The position numbers and the translations under genes are program-made. From contig NZ_LHZC01000041.1 in assembly GCF_001580615.1 (NCBI RefSeq), positions 24,523 to 88,522 of the forward strand: a stretch of DNA of 64,000 nucleotides, written 5' to 3'. The DNA is from Acetobacter malorum (GTDB lineage: Bacteria > Pseudomonadota > Alphaproteobacteria > Acetobacterales > Acetobacteraceae). Positions 36,131 through 45,066 of the stretch are shown here, piece by piece; the stretch's first letter is position 1; each line of letters starts with the position of its first letter. The notes under the pieces are model-generated. The model had not been told where the DNA came from and ran no database searches. It was given only the letters and a program-made list of their open reading frames with translations.

Positions 36131-37669
36131 TCAGCCGCCGAAGTTGCGGTTGAAGGTGGTCAGATATTCCGTCAGGCGGGCTTCAGTGTCTTTGGACAGC
36201 TGACGCTCCTTACCAATGGTTGCCAGAATATCTTTCCCACCGTTCGGCAGATCAGCCAGCAGAGCGTGTTCCCAGGCCACAACTTTCTCAACGGGGATAC
36301 CGTCGATAAAGCCACGGGTGCCTGCAAACAGCACAATCACCTGTTCTTCAACCGTCAGCGGAGAAGACTGGGGCTGCTTCAGCAGTTCAACCAGACGGGC
36401 ACCACGAGCAAGCTGCTTCTGCGTTGCCGGGTCCAGATCGGACGCGAACTGAGAGAAGGCAGCCATTTCACGATACTGAGCCAGTTCCAGCTTAATTTTG
36501 CCGGCAACCTGCTTCATCGCTTTGATCTGTGCGGCGGAGCCAACGCGGGACACGGAGCCACCAACGTTCACGGCCGGACGGATACCACGGTAGAACAGAT
36601 CGGTCTCAAGGAAGATCTGCCCGTCGGTGATGGAAATCACGTTGGTCGGGATGTAGGCGGACACGTCACCAGCCTGCGTTTCAATGACCGGCAGAGCCGT
36701 CAGAGAACCAGCGCCGTTGGCGTCGGACATTTTTGCAGCGCGTTCCAGCAGGCGGGAATGCAGGTAGAACACGTCACCCGGATACGCTTCACGGCCCGGC
36801 GGACGGCGCAGCAGCAGGGACATCTGGCGGTAAGCCACAGCCTGCTTGGACAGATCATCGTAGCAGATCAGAGCGTGCATGCCGTTGTCACGGAAGTACT
36901 CACCCATTGCACAGGCAGCATACGGTGCCAGGTACTGCAGGGGAGCCGGATCGGACGCGGTTGCTGCGACGACGATGGAATATTTCATCGCGCCTTTTTC
37001 TTCCAGCAGACGCACAAGCTGTGCAACCGTGGAACGCTTCTGACCAACTGCAACGTAGATGCAGTAAAGGGACTTCTTGTCGTCGCCTTCGTCATTGACG
37101 GTCTTCTGAGCGAGGATCGTATCGGTCAGAATGGTCGTCTTACCGGTCTGACGGTCACCAATCACCAGCTCACGCTGACCGCGCCCGACGGGCACGAGGG
37201 CGTCAATGGCTTTAATGCCGGTCTGCATCGGCTCGCTGACGGACTGACGCGGCATGATGCCGGGAGCCTTTACTTCAGCGCGACGCATTTCAACGTCAGC
37301 CAGGGGGCCCTTGCCGTCGATCGGGTTACCCAGACCGTCAACAACGCGGCCCAGCAGACCTTTACCTGTGGGGACTTCAACCACCACACCGGAACGGCTG
37401 ACAGTGTCGCCTTCACGGATGTTGGTGTCATCACCAAAGATCACGATACCAACGTTATCGCTCTCAAGGTTCAGCGCCATGCCTTTCTGGCCGGAGCCCG
37501 GGAACTCAACGAGCTCCCCGGCCATCACATGCTGCAGGCCGAACACACGGGCAATGCCGTCGCCGACAGACAGGACAGTGCCGGTTTCGACAACATCGGA
37601 TTCTTTGTCGAACGAAGCAATCTGCTGCTTGAGGATATCCGAAATCTCTGCGGGACGGATTTCCATCAC
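36131..37669 (-). CDS. atpA: F1 ATP synthase alpha subunit
   Basis: Alpha is the non-catalytic nucleotide-binding subunit of F1. It has 512 residues with P-loop GDRQTGKTT, the conserved [23 protein letters not shown], and the N-terminal [16 protein letters not shown] helix that contacts delta. The start overlaps the atpH stop by four bases, implying coupled translation. It is second in the minus-strand cluster atpHAGDC. No F0 gene is in the window, which is the usual alphaproteobacterial split. Confidence 0.98.
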   Translation of the reverse strand: MMEIRPAEISDILKQQIASFDKESDVVETGTVLSVGDGIARVFGLQHVMAGELVEFPGSGQKGMALNLESDNVGIVIFGDDTNIREGDTVSRSGVVVEVPTGKGLLGRVVDGLGNPIDGKGPLADVEMRRAEVKAPGIMPRQSVSEPMQTGIKAIDALVPVGRGQRELVIGDRQTGKTTILTDTILAQKTVNDEGDDKKSLYCIYVAVGQKRSTVAQLVRLLEEKGAMKYSIVVAATASDPAPLQYLAPYAACAMGEYFRDNGMHALICYDDLSKQAVAYRQMSLLLRRPPGREAYPGDVFYLHSRLLERAAKMSDANGAGSLTALPVIETQAGDVSAYIPTNVISITDGQIFLETDLFYRGIRPAVNVGGSVSRVGSAAQIKAMKQVAGKIKLELAQYREMAAFSQFASDLDPATQKQLARGARLVELLKQPQSSPLTVEEQVIVLFAGTRGFIDGIPVEKVVAWEHALLADLPNGGKDILATIGKERQLSKDTEARLTEYLTTFNRNFGG

Positions 37670-38250
37670 GCGGCTCCCTTCATGGCGTAATGCAAACGAA
37701 ACAGGCGGGTCTGAAGACTGGCGTCATAAAGCTTGGCCCCAACACGGACGACAAGGCCGCCGAGAAGGGATGAGTCGACACGCTCACGGATAGTAATGCG
37801 GGAATAACCGGCTTCGGCCAGACGAACCTGAAGCTGGGCGCGCTGCGTGGTTGTGAGCGGCTGAGCGGATGTTACATCCGCAACCACTTCACCACGGCGG
37901 GCTGAAGCGAGGGCATCGACTGCCGCCATGATCTGCCGCAAATTGGGCAGACGGCGGTTGTCAGCAACGACACCCACGAAATTCTTAAGAGTCTGGCAAA
38001 AACCCTGTGAGTCCAGCACGGCCAGAACAGCCTTGCGGGAGACACGGATATCAAGCCGCCGATCATCCAGAACAGTGCGCAGAGGGGCACTCTCATCGAT
38101 CAGGCGGGCAAGTGCCGCACATTCATCAAGCACTGCATCCAGCTGCTGCTGTTCCGCTGCGAGTTCATAAAGCGCAGTTGCATAACGGCCTTCGAGACCG
38201 TTGGAAGCAAAAGCAACCGGTTGTGCTGTCGTTACGCCCGAGGCCACCAC
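37666..38250 (-). CDS. atpH: F1 ATP synthase delta subunit
   Basis: Delta (OSCP-like) links F1 to the peripheral stalk. The 194-residue protein has the typical helical N-terminus ([14 protein letters not shown]) and the C-terminal [30 protein letters not shown] pattern (glycine-rich and charged, residues ~155-185) that marks the family. It is the first gene of the cluster. The last codons overlap the atpA start (ATGA at 37666-37669). The promoter presumably lies in the 680-base region upstream. Confidence 0.95.
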   Translation of the reverse strand: MVASGVTTAQPVAFASNGLEGRYATALYELAAEQQQLDAVLDECAALARLIDESAPLRTVLDDRRLDIRVSRKAVLAVLDSQGFCQTLKNFVGVVADNRRLPNLRQIMAAVDALASARRGEVVADVTSAQPLTTTQRAQLQVRLAEAGYSRITIRERVDSSLLGGLVVRVGAKLYDASLQTRLFRLHYAMKGAA

Positions 38251-38931
38251 TCTTTAGGCTCTTTCCTTCTGTGCGCGCCGGCATTCCACATACATGACTC
38301 CGCCTCTGGCTGTATCTAGCCACAAGCATGCGTCGGCGCGGCCTCTAGCATGCTGAAACCTGCCACGCAACCGGCAGCCTCTTCCAAAATGAGCCCATGC
38401 CCCCGGTTTCCCTCTGTCAGACCGCACGAAAATGACCTTTTCGGTAAAAAAACATCTTAGGAGAGACCGCTTTGCCCGCATTTCAGCGTGTTTGAAGCCC
38501 TGAGACACCTGCGGAAAATCTTTGCTGAAAATATTCTCCTGCTGGCTCATGGAAGACCAGCCCGACCGCGCCGAAAAGCGCGCGACCGGATTACAGCGAA
38601 TCCATCACCTAAGAGCCGCGCCGCACATTCGCCTAGCGCACGCGCTTCTCATCAGATGACATCCCACGGGGCTACCAAACAGATTACCGCCCATCCCTAG
38701 CCTACCGTTTTGTCCAGAAGATTTCGAGAGGACAGCCTCCACCTGCCCCGCCACCCGCTGTGGTGGTGTTCGGTTGGAGCCATTTCCGAATCCTTAACGT
38801 CACGAAAGAACGACGCGTTGGGCCACCCGGCACGGTGAAAACAGAAAGATGCGACCATGCGCGACAACGGCGAAGCACTCTGACTTCAGCAGGTCTCGCG
38901 GAAAAATTTAAATTTTCAGGAAAATTTATTT
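38251..38931. other. long intergenic region upstream of the atp cluster
   Basis: About 680 bases lie between atpH (minus) and the 3' end of tRNA-Gly (minus). It must hold the atp promoter and the end of the tRNA transcript. Open frames here (for example 38254-38550 minus and 38488-38700 plus) are short and lack ribosome binding sites and known motifs. GC composition varies and 38900-38930 is AT-rich. I recognise no structured RNA, but a small RNA cannot be excluded. Confidence 0.5.
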
Positions 38932-39005
38932 TGGAGCGGACGGAGGGAATCGAACCCTCCTCGGTAGCTTGGAAGGCTACAGCATTACCACTATGCTACG
39001 CCCGC
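38932..39005 (-). tRNA. tRNA-Gly(UCC)
   Basis: Read on the minus strand: acceptor GCGGGCG pairs with CGTCCGC (one G.U), D-stem GCAT/ATGC, anticodon stem GTAGC/GCTAC with loop CTTCCAA (anticodon TCC, plus-strand 38971-38973), T-arm with GGTTCGATTCC. Discriminator T and an encoded CCA (complement of 38932-38934) complete a 74-nt gene. Confidence 0.95.
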
Positions 39006-39225
39006 GCTCTGAGAGGCTTCTTACCCCCAAAACGCAGCACTTCGCAACCCCCTGATGAGGGGAGTTTTTGCGCCTTCTTTTCACAATCTGGCACGATATT
39101 GTTTTCTGCCTCTTGACTTTAGGGCCACAACATATTTTGTTCCGCCTCCTGCAAGGGCCGCGTATGGGTGGTCAGGCTGACGGATTTCCGTTATACCTGC
39201 TTTCCGCGTCGGCTTGTCGCACTGC

Positions 39226-39302
39226 AGGGGTGTAGCTCAATTGGCTAGAGCGCCGGTCTCCAAAACCGGAGGTTGTGGGTTCGAGACCCTCCACCCCTGC
39301 CA
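39226..39302 (+). tRNA. tRNA-Trp(CCA)
   Basis: Acceptor AGGGGTG pairs with CACCCCT (39292-39298). D-stem GCTC/GAGC, anticodon stem CCGGT/ACCGG with loop CTCCAAA (anticodon CCA), discriminator G and encoded CCA at 39300-39302, total 77 nt. The T-arm GTGGG-TTCGAGA-CCCTC has one U.U mismatch at its second pair. A tRNA-Trp just upstream of secE-nusG is a conserved bacterial arrangement. Confidence 0.95.
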
Positions 39303-39415
39303 GACAACACTGGCTGGAAGGCCCCGCAAAGCCTGCGGCGTTTTCCGACAGAAAAATATTGGCTGCGCCGTCTGTCCAAACCAGATCGGACCGGGCAGCG
39401 GAGAGAGGATAGTTC

Positions 39416-39610
39416 GTGTCGGTCAGTCCCGGTAAGTTTCTGCGTGATGTACGTGCCGAGGCCGAACGGGTCACATGGCCGTCCCGACGTGCTACTTTCA
39501 TTACAACAGGTGCGGTGCTTGCCATGGCTGGGCTTGCATCTGTGTTCTTCTTTGTCGTTGACCAGCTGATTGGTCTCGGCGTGCGTCAATTGTTCGGGCT
39601 GGGAGGCTGA
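39416..39610 (+). CDS. secE: preprotein translocase subunit SecE
   Basis: SecE is the small clamp subunit of the SecYEG channel in the inner membrane. The 64-residue, single-helix form is usual outside enterobacteria. The amphipathic N-terminus FLRDVRAEAERVTWPSRRA holds the conserved VTWPSR motif, followed by a transmembrane helix (residues ~28-50). A GTG codon lies at 39416. tRNA-Trp is upstream and nusG follows nine bases after the stop. Confidence 0.95.
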   Translation: MSVSPGKFLRDVRAEAERVTWPSRRATFITTGAVLAMAGLASVFFFVVDQLIGLGVRQLFGLGG

Positions 39611-39619
39611 GGAAACGAC

Positions 39620-40150
39620 ATGGCCAAACGTTGGTACGTGGTCCACGTCTATTCGGGCTTCGAGAAAAAAATCGCCCAGCATATTCGCGAGCAGGCAGCA
39701 CAAAAGGGCCTTGCTGACCATATTGATGAAATTCTGGTTCCCTCAGAAGAAGTCATCGAAATGCGTCGCGGCCAGAAAGTGAATGCCGAGCGTAAATTCT
39801 TCCCCGGCTACGTGCTGGCGAAGATGGAAATGACGGATGAGTCCTGGCATCTGGTCAAGGATACCCCAAAGGTAACGGGTTTCCTTGGCACCAAGAACCG
39901 CCCGACCCCCATTTCCGCAGCGGAAGCTGAGCGTATCATCAAGCAGGCGCAGGAAGGCATCCAGCATCCGCGTTCTGCCGTAACCTTTGAAATTGGTGAG
40001 CAGATCCGCGTGGCGGATGGGCCGTTCACCTCCTTCAATGGTGTGATTGAAGAGATTGATGAAGAAAAGGGACGCCTGAAAGTCAGCGTTTCCATCTTCG
40101 GTCGTTCGACCCCGGTCGATCTGGAATATGGTCAGGTTGAAAAGCTCTGA
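39620..40150 (+). CDS. nusG: transcription termination/antitermination factor NusG
   Basis: NusG binds the RNA polymerase clamp and links to Rho or ribosomes. The 176-residue protein starts [18 protein letters not shown], has the NGN domain with [12 protein letters not shown], and a C-terminal KOW domain with [24 protein letters not shown]. Nine bases separate it from secE. A strong terminator follows, and the next gene is a malic enzyme, not rplK. The usual secE-nusG-rplKA linkage is therefore absent here. Confidence 0.97.
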   Translation: MAKRWYVVHVYSGFEKKIAQHIREQAAQKGLADHIDEILVPSEEVIEMRRGQKVNAERKFFPGYVLAKMEMTDESWHLVKDTPKVTGFLGTKNRPTPISAAEAERIIKQAQEGIQHPRSAVTFEIGEQIRVADGPFTSFNGVIEEIDEEKGRLKVSVSIFGRSTPVDLEYGQVEKL

Positions 40151-40182
40151 TCTTATCCGATCTCTGGATATGAAAAGTTTTG

Positions 40183-40216
40183 AAAAAGAGGTGGCCTTGT
40201 GCCGCCTCTTTTTTTT
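40183..40216 (+). terminator. rho-independent terminator after nusG
   Basis: AAGAGGTGGC (40186-40195) pairs with GCCGCCTCTT (40201-40210) around CTTGT, followed by a run of T to 40216. It lies about 35 bases after the nusG stop. Confidence 0.9.
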
Positions 40217-40475
40217 ATGGTCCGCGCCTTTGAACGCCCTGCATGATGCCGCGTTTCAGGCACACTCCTCAGGTAGCCCCGGCTGCCGTGGAGGACGGAG
40301 CGGTGCTGGCAGATTTTATTAATTTTCTGCACCGAACATGGCTCCGTCTTGAAATTCTCAGACTTCCGGGCAAAAATTTTTGTTACTTTCACAATAAGAA
40401 GAGCACTGCCCGCATCTTTCTGCGATTTTCTGCAAGCGATGCGTTCTGACGTCTCACATGTATGAAAGGTTTATA
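40217..40475. other. malic enzyme leader region
   Basis: Together with the nusG terminator this makes a gap of 325 bases without a gene. It is GC-rich at first, then AT-rich from about 40370, and ends with the ribosome binding site AAAGG six bases before the malic enzyme start. I found no clear promoter hexamers or RNA motif. Confidence 0.4.
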
Positions 40476-42110
40476 ATGCCAAAAGCTCCTATCCCTCATC
40501 TCCGGGGAATGTCCCTGCTGAATGACGCCAGTCAGAACAAGGGCACAGCCTTTACGGCTGAGGAGCGGCGGCAGTACGGGCTGGAAGGGCTTCTGCCTAC
40601 GCATGTCGAAAGTCTGGACCGGCAGGTTGAGCGCATCCATCGGCATCTGGAAGCCAAGCCCAGTGACCTTGAGCGGTATATCTATCTGAGCGGCTTGCGG
40701 GACCAGAACGAGACCCTGTTTTACCGGGTTCTGATGTCCAATCCGGCCAAATACGTGCCCATTATTTATGCGCCGACACTGGCGGCCGTTTGCCAGCAGT
40801 TCAGCCATATCTACCGCCGCCCCCGTGGCATGTATATCAGCCTGGAGATGAAGGGCCGGATTGAAGAGGTGCTGCGCAACTGGCCGGTGGACGATGTGCG
40901 CGTAATTTGCGTGACGACGGGCGGCCGCATTCTGGGCCTCGGCGATATCGGCGTGAACGGGATGGGCATCCCCATCGGCAAGCTGCACCTCTACACGGCT
41001 TGCGGCGCTGTGCCGCCGGAACCGCTGCTGCCCATCCAGCTTGATATTGGCACGACCAACAGCGCCCTGCGGGCCGATCCGCTTTATCTGGGCCTGCGGC
41101 GTGAACCACCCTCACAGGAGGTGCTGGACGAATTTGTGGAAGAATTTGTGCAGGCCGTACAGACCGTCTTCCCGCGCTGCTGCCTGCATTTTGAGGACTG
41201 GAAAGGCACGGATGCCATCCGGTATCTGGAAAAATATTATCCGCGCGTCCGCTGCTATAATGATGACATTCAGGGCACAGCCGCTGTCACGCTGGCCGGG
41301 CTCATCACCGCCCTGCGCATCAAGAATGAACCGCTGACCGAACAGCGCGTGCTTTTCCTCGGCGCGGGCTCTTCCGGGCTGGGCATTGCCAACATGCTGG
41401 TGACCGCCATGCAGAAGGAAGGGATGCCCGAGGCAGAAGCCGTTTCCCGCATGACCCTGATGGATGTGGATGGTCTGCTGGAAAAATCCCGCACCGATCT
41501 TTCCCCGCAGCAGGCCCGTTACGCCAAGGACATGCCGCCCTCACGCGACCTGCTGGCCATGGTCAAAGCTGTGAAGCCGACCATTCTGATCGGGGTCTCC
41601 ACCTGTGGTGGGGCCTTTACGCAGGAGGTTGTGGAAGAAATGGCTGCGCTGAACGAGCGGCCCATCATCTTCGCCCTCTCTCTGCCCGCCAAAAACGGGG
41701 AATGCACGGCAGAGCAGGCTTATACGTGGTCCGAAGGGCGGGCGCTGTTTGCCGCTGGCCTGCAATATCCGGAATTCACCCTGAACGACAAAACCTTCTA
41801 TCCGGGTCAGGCCAATAACTTCTACATCTTCCCGGCTCTGGGTCTGGCTGTGTACGCCACCTGCCCGGATCTGATTACCGATGACATGGTGATCAAGGCC
41901 GCTAAGGCGCTGGCGGATCAGGTGGACCCGGCAGCACAGGAACGGGGCCGCCTGTTCCCGCCGCAGAGCGAGATTCTGGAAGTGTCCATCACCTCCGCAA
42001 CGCGCATTGCGGAATTTATTTTCGATCAGGGTGCCGCCACGGTGGAACGCCCGCAGGATATCCGGGCGTGGATTGAAAGTCTGATCTACACCCCGCGCTA
42101 CGAACACTAA
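40476..42110 (+). CDS. maeA: NAD-dependent malic enzyme
   Basis: This enzyme oxidatively decarboxylates malate to pyruvate and NADH in the cytoplasm. The 544-residue length and LRGMSLLNDASQNKGTAF opening match the SfcA/MaeA type rather than the short or phosphotransacetylase-fused forms. The malic domain includes RGMYISLEMKGRIEE and VTTGGRILGLGDIGVNGMGIPIGKL, and the metal-binding site is FEDWKGTDAI with YNDDIQGTAAVTLAGL. The NAD site is LFLGAGSSGLGIA. Start 40476 is preferred over 40458 because AAAGG lies six bases upstream. Cofactor preference is inferred from the family. Confidence 0.93.
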   Translation: MPKAPIPHLRGMSLLNDASQNKGTAFTAEERRQYGLEGLLPTHVESLDRQVERIHRHLEAKPSDLERYIYLSGLRDQNETLFYRVLMSNPAKYVPIIYAPTLAAVCQQFSHIYRRPRGMYISLEMKGRIEEVLRNWPVDDVRVICVTTGGRILGLGDIGVNGMGIPIGKLHLYTACGAVPPEPLLPIQLDIGTTNSALRADPLYLGLRREPPSQEVLDEFVEEFVQAVQTVFPRCCLHFEDWKGTDAIRYLEKYYPRVRCYNDDIQGTAAVTLAGLITALRIKNEPLTEQRVLFLGAGSSGLGIANMLVTAMQKEGMPEAEAVSRMTLMDVDGLLEKSRTDLSPQQARYAKDMPPSRDLLAMVKAVKPTILIGVSTCGGAFTQEVVEEMAALNERPIIFALSLPAKNGECTAEQAYTWSEGRALFAAGLQYPEFTLNDKTFYPGQANNFYIFPALGLAVYATCPDLITDDMVIKAAKALADQVDPAAQERGRLFPPQSEILEVSITSATRIAEFIFDQGAATVERPQDIRAWIESLIYTPRYEH

Positions 42111-42123
42111 GCCCGGCGCATAC

Positions 42124-42164
42124 AAAAAGGCCGAATCGTCCACAGGGATGATTCGGCCTTTTTC
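42124..42164 (+). terminator. rho-independent terminator after the malic enzyme
   Basis: AGGCCGAATC (42128-42137) pairs with GATTCGGCCT (42150-42159), flanked by A and T runs. The symmetry would also allow termination of minus-strand transcripts from the S9 peptidase gene. Confidence 0.92.
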
Positions 42165-42250
42165 TTTTTTCAGGGTTAACGTCAGCAGATCAGAAAACGT
42201 CTCACCCGTTTCACGCTTTGTATGATCACAAACGCGTATTCAGGCGGCTT

Positions 42251-44212
42251 TCAGGCTTCGAACCCGAACACGCGGCCGTAGAACGCCAGTTCTTCTTCCA
42301 GCGCCTTCCGAATTGTCACCTCCTGACGGAACCCATGCCCCTCACCGGGGAATTCATGCAGGGTGCAGGGGGAACCTGCCTCTTCCAATGCTCTGGCCAT
42401 GGCATGCGCCTGACCGGGCGGCACCACCTTATCGTCAGACCCTTGCAGCAACAGCACCGCCGCCTTGATTTTATGCGCAACGGACAGCGGTGAGCGCGCC
42501 AGATAAACCGCTTCTGCCTCCGGCCAGGGGCCGATCAGCCCATCCAGATAACGCGCCTCGAATTTATGCGTCTCCTGCGCCAGCGCCCGCAGGTCTGTCA
42601 CCCCATACAGGCTGACCCCGGCAGCGAACAAATTCGATTCGGCCAGCGCCACCAGCACCGTCATGCCCCCGGCGCTGGACCCGCGAATGGCAAGGCGCTT
42701 CGGGTCTACGCGGCCCGTGGCTACCATGTGACGGCAAGCCGCAATGCAGTCCGCCACATCCACGACACCCCATGCGCCATTCAGCCGCTCACGCCATGCA
42801 CGCCCGAATCCGGTAGAACCGCCGTAATTGACGTCCAGCACCGCGAATCCGCGCGAGGTCCACCACTGCACCTTGAAAGAAAACCCTTCCTGCGCCCGCG
42901 CCGTGGGGCCGCCATGTACCTGCACAATCATGGGGGGCAACGTGCCCTTCGGCACACAGGCCCGACTGTTGGCGGGCGGATAGAACAGCGCGTGGCCCAG
43001 AACACCCTCCTGCCCCGGCACGGGGAAGCGGATGGTTTCAGCACGGGAAATATCGGCCGGAGCAAGGTCGAGCGTTGCGGCACGCTGCAATACCTGTTCC
43101 ACCCCTTTGGTCATGCTGCCGACCACTACGGCTGGCAGCGCATCGTCAGGCACCTCCAGCCAGGCAAACCGACCATCAGCCAGCGGCACGGGGCACTGGT
43201 CCGGGTGGGCAGCAAATGCCAGAGCCTGTCCCTGCGCCGTCTGATGCAGGCAGGTTGTGCGGCCATCGCGCACCGCCAGCACCAGACAGCCGCCCTGCTG
43301 CAAAGGCTGATAGCTCCGCTGGCCAAACACCCATGCGGGCTGACCAATCTCGCCCTCAGGCATGGTGCAGAGCGTGAGCGCGGGTGCCCCCTGCCCAAAC
43401 TGAACAGCCCACACGGTCCAGCAGCCGGACCGGTCGGAAATGGCCAGCAACTGACCGCCCTCAGTCCAGCGGGGTTCCAGCACCGATTCGCGTTGCTCTG
43501 CGCCTGCCAGAATCTGCTTGTTGTTCAGAGCAGTGATCCGCCCTTCCGCATCCCGCACCACGTCGGCCAGACACAGGCGCGTGGCATCCCACGGCATGTC
43601 CGGGTGCTGCCATTCCACCCACGCCATCCGCGTACCATCGGGTGAGACTGCGGGGGAGGACAGAAAATCCGGGCCGTTATACAGCACAACCTCTTCCGCC
43701 TGCGCGCCTGCTGTCGGGAGTTTCAGCGCGACCAGAGCGGCTTTGGCTTCACCCTTTGCGCGGTGATCTTCCCTTACGGCCAGAACAGTGCTGGCCGCCG
43801 GGTCAAACCGCAGGTCCGCATAGCGCAGCCCGTCTTCTCCGGCGATCTGCACAGGCTCCGCGCCCGGTTGCGCCACCAGCCAGACGGCCCCTGTCCGCTT
43901 ATCCGAAAACGCAATACGCCCGGACCGCACGGCATAAGCGCCGCCACCATATTCATGCACGCGGGTCGCGACATCAAAATCTGTGGGGAGCGCCTCCGCC
44001 ACCCCCTGCCCTTCGGCCCAGCGCATGAGAACAGAACGACCTTTTTCTGCCGGGCGGCGTTCCAGCCAGAACACTGCGTTGCCATCTGCGTTAACCTCAG
44101 AGAGCGAGAGCGTTTTCCCCGCCACCAGAGCCGCCGTCACACGGGATGGCCACGCACCGCAGGGCATGGGCACATCCGGCGTAGTGGAGGAGGAAAAAGG
44201 CAGATCAGACAT
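42251..44212 (-). CDS. S9-family prolyl oligopeptidase-like serine peptidase
   Basis: The 653-residue protein has an N-terminal beta-propeller part (residues ~1-380, WD40-like steps such as VSPDGTRMAWVEW) and a C-terminal alpha/beta hydrolase domain. Catalytic residues are visible: Ser in RGSSAGGMTVL, Asp in LQGSDDKVVPP, His in PGEGHGF. The oxyanion region is HGGPTARAQEG. No signal peptide is apparent, so it probably acts on peptides in the cytoplasm. Start 44212 is preferred because GGAGAG lies about five bases upstream; the frame is open to 44233. It is divergent from the DedA gene. Confidence 0.9.
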   Translation of the reverse strand: MSDLPFSSSTTPDVPMPCGAWPSRVTAALVAGKTLSLSEVNADGNAVFWLERRPAEKGRSVLMRWAEGQGVAEALPTDFDVATRVHEYGGGAYAVRSGRIAFSDKRTGAVWLVAQPGAEPVQIAGEDGLRYADLRFDPAASTVLAVREDHRAKGEAKAALVALKLPTAGAQAEEVVLYNGPDFLSSPAVSPDGTRMAWVEWQHPDMPWDATRLCLADVVRDAEGRITALNNKQILAGAEQRESVLEPRWTEGGQLLAISDRSGCWTVWAVQFGQGAPALTLCTMPEGEIGQPAWVFGQRSYQPLQQGGCLVLAVRDGRTTCLHQTAQGQALAFAAHPDQCPVPLADGRFAWLEVPDDALPAVVVGSMTKGVEQVLQRAATLDLAPADISRAETIRFPVPGQEGVLGHALFYPPANSRACVPKGTLPPMIVQVHGGPTARAQEGFSFKVQWWTSRGFAVLDVNYGGSTGFGRAWRERLNGAWGVVDVADCIAACRHMVATGRVDPKRLAIRGSSAGGMTVLVALAESNLFAAGVSLYGVTDLRALAQETHKFEARYLDGLIGPWPEAEAVYLARSPLSVAHKIKAAVLLLQGSDDKVVPPGQAHAMARALEEAGSPCTLHEFPGEGHGFRQEVTIRKALEEELAFYGRVFGFEA

Positions 44213-44463
44213 ATAAGGCTCTCCGGGAAACACATTTAAGGTCTATCAAACCGTAATTCCTGCAACAGATACAGGCGTCTGGCTGGAAAAGGGGACAAAA
44301 CCCGAAACACGCTGAGGCTTGACAGCCTGCAACGGAAACTGTTCCTGCTGCCCCCTTTGACGCCTGCCCAGCCAGAAGTGGATTTTTTGTCCTGTTACAC
44401 TCTCTCGAATCCATTTTTTCACTGCATTACCTGAACAGCCTGTTCTCCCATTACGGTTATGCC

Positions 44464-45066
44464 GTGATTGGGATTGTGGTCATGCTTGAAAGTATGGGGC
44501 TTCCGCTGCCTGCCGAGAGCCTGATCATCACCGGGGCGCTGTTCTGCGCCACCACGCATAAACTCCACATTAGTGGCGTGGTGATTGCCGCCGTCATTGG
44601 CGCAATCATGGGGGATAATTTTGGCTATCTGATTGGCCGGGCGCTGGGGCTGAAGCTGTTGCAGAAATACGGCCCCAAATTTGGCCTGACCCCCAACCGC
44701 CTGCTGCTGGGACGCTATGTGTTCCTTAAACACGGCGGCTCCGTTGTGTTCTTTGGCCGCTTTATTGCCGTGCTGCGCATGTTTGTCGCCCTGCTGGCAG
44801 GAGCGAACCATATGCCCTGGCATACGTTCCTGTGGCACAATGCGCTGGGCGGCATTTGCTGGGCAGGGGGCTACGCCATCTGCACCTATTTGCTGGGGAA
44901 TGAAGTGTTACGGCTTTCCGGGCCGTTGGGAATTGTCTTCGGGGTTTGCGCCGCGACAATCATCATTGCTTCGTTCCTTTTCCTGAAACGCAATGAGAAA
45001 CGTCTGACGGAGGAAGCCTTGGCTGCAGCAGAAAAAGATGAACGCCTGCGGATTATGCCCTCATGA
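44464..45066 (+). CDS. DedA-family membrane protein, start uncertain
   Basis: The protein has four to five hydrophobic segments and the DedA signatures VMLESMGLPLPAES, a following GALFCATTHKL, and FFGRFIAVLRMFVALLAGANHMPWHTFLWHNALGG with the key Gly/Arg and proline. Family members act in membrane homeostasis and undecaprenyl phosphate or phospholipid recycling. The given start is GTG at 44464, which removes the conserved N-terminal helix. In the same frame, codons back to a stop at 44320 read ESIFSLHYLNSLFSHYGYAV just upstream, which looks like authentic DedA N-terminus, yet no ATG, GTG or TTG is there. The start is therefore either non-standard (ATT at 44413) or a frameshift. Overlaps the next gene by four bases. 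Confidence 0.8.
   Translation: MIGIVVMLESMGLPLPAESLIITGALFCATTHKLHISGVVIAAVIGAIMGDNFGYLIGRALGLKLLQKYGPKFGLTPNRLLLGRYVFLKHGGSVVFFGRFIAVLRMFVALLAGANHMPWHTFLWHNALGGICWAGGYAICTYLLGNEVLRLSGPLGIVFGVCAATIIIASFLFLKRNEKRLTEEALAAAEKDERLRIMPS

Noticed and set aside
38760..39116. 118-codon frame with a plausible start
   Set aside because: It runs through tRNA-Gly on the opposite strand.
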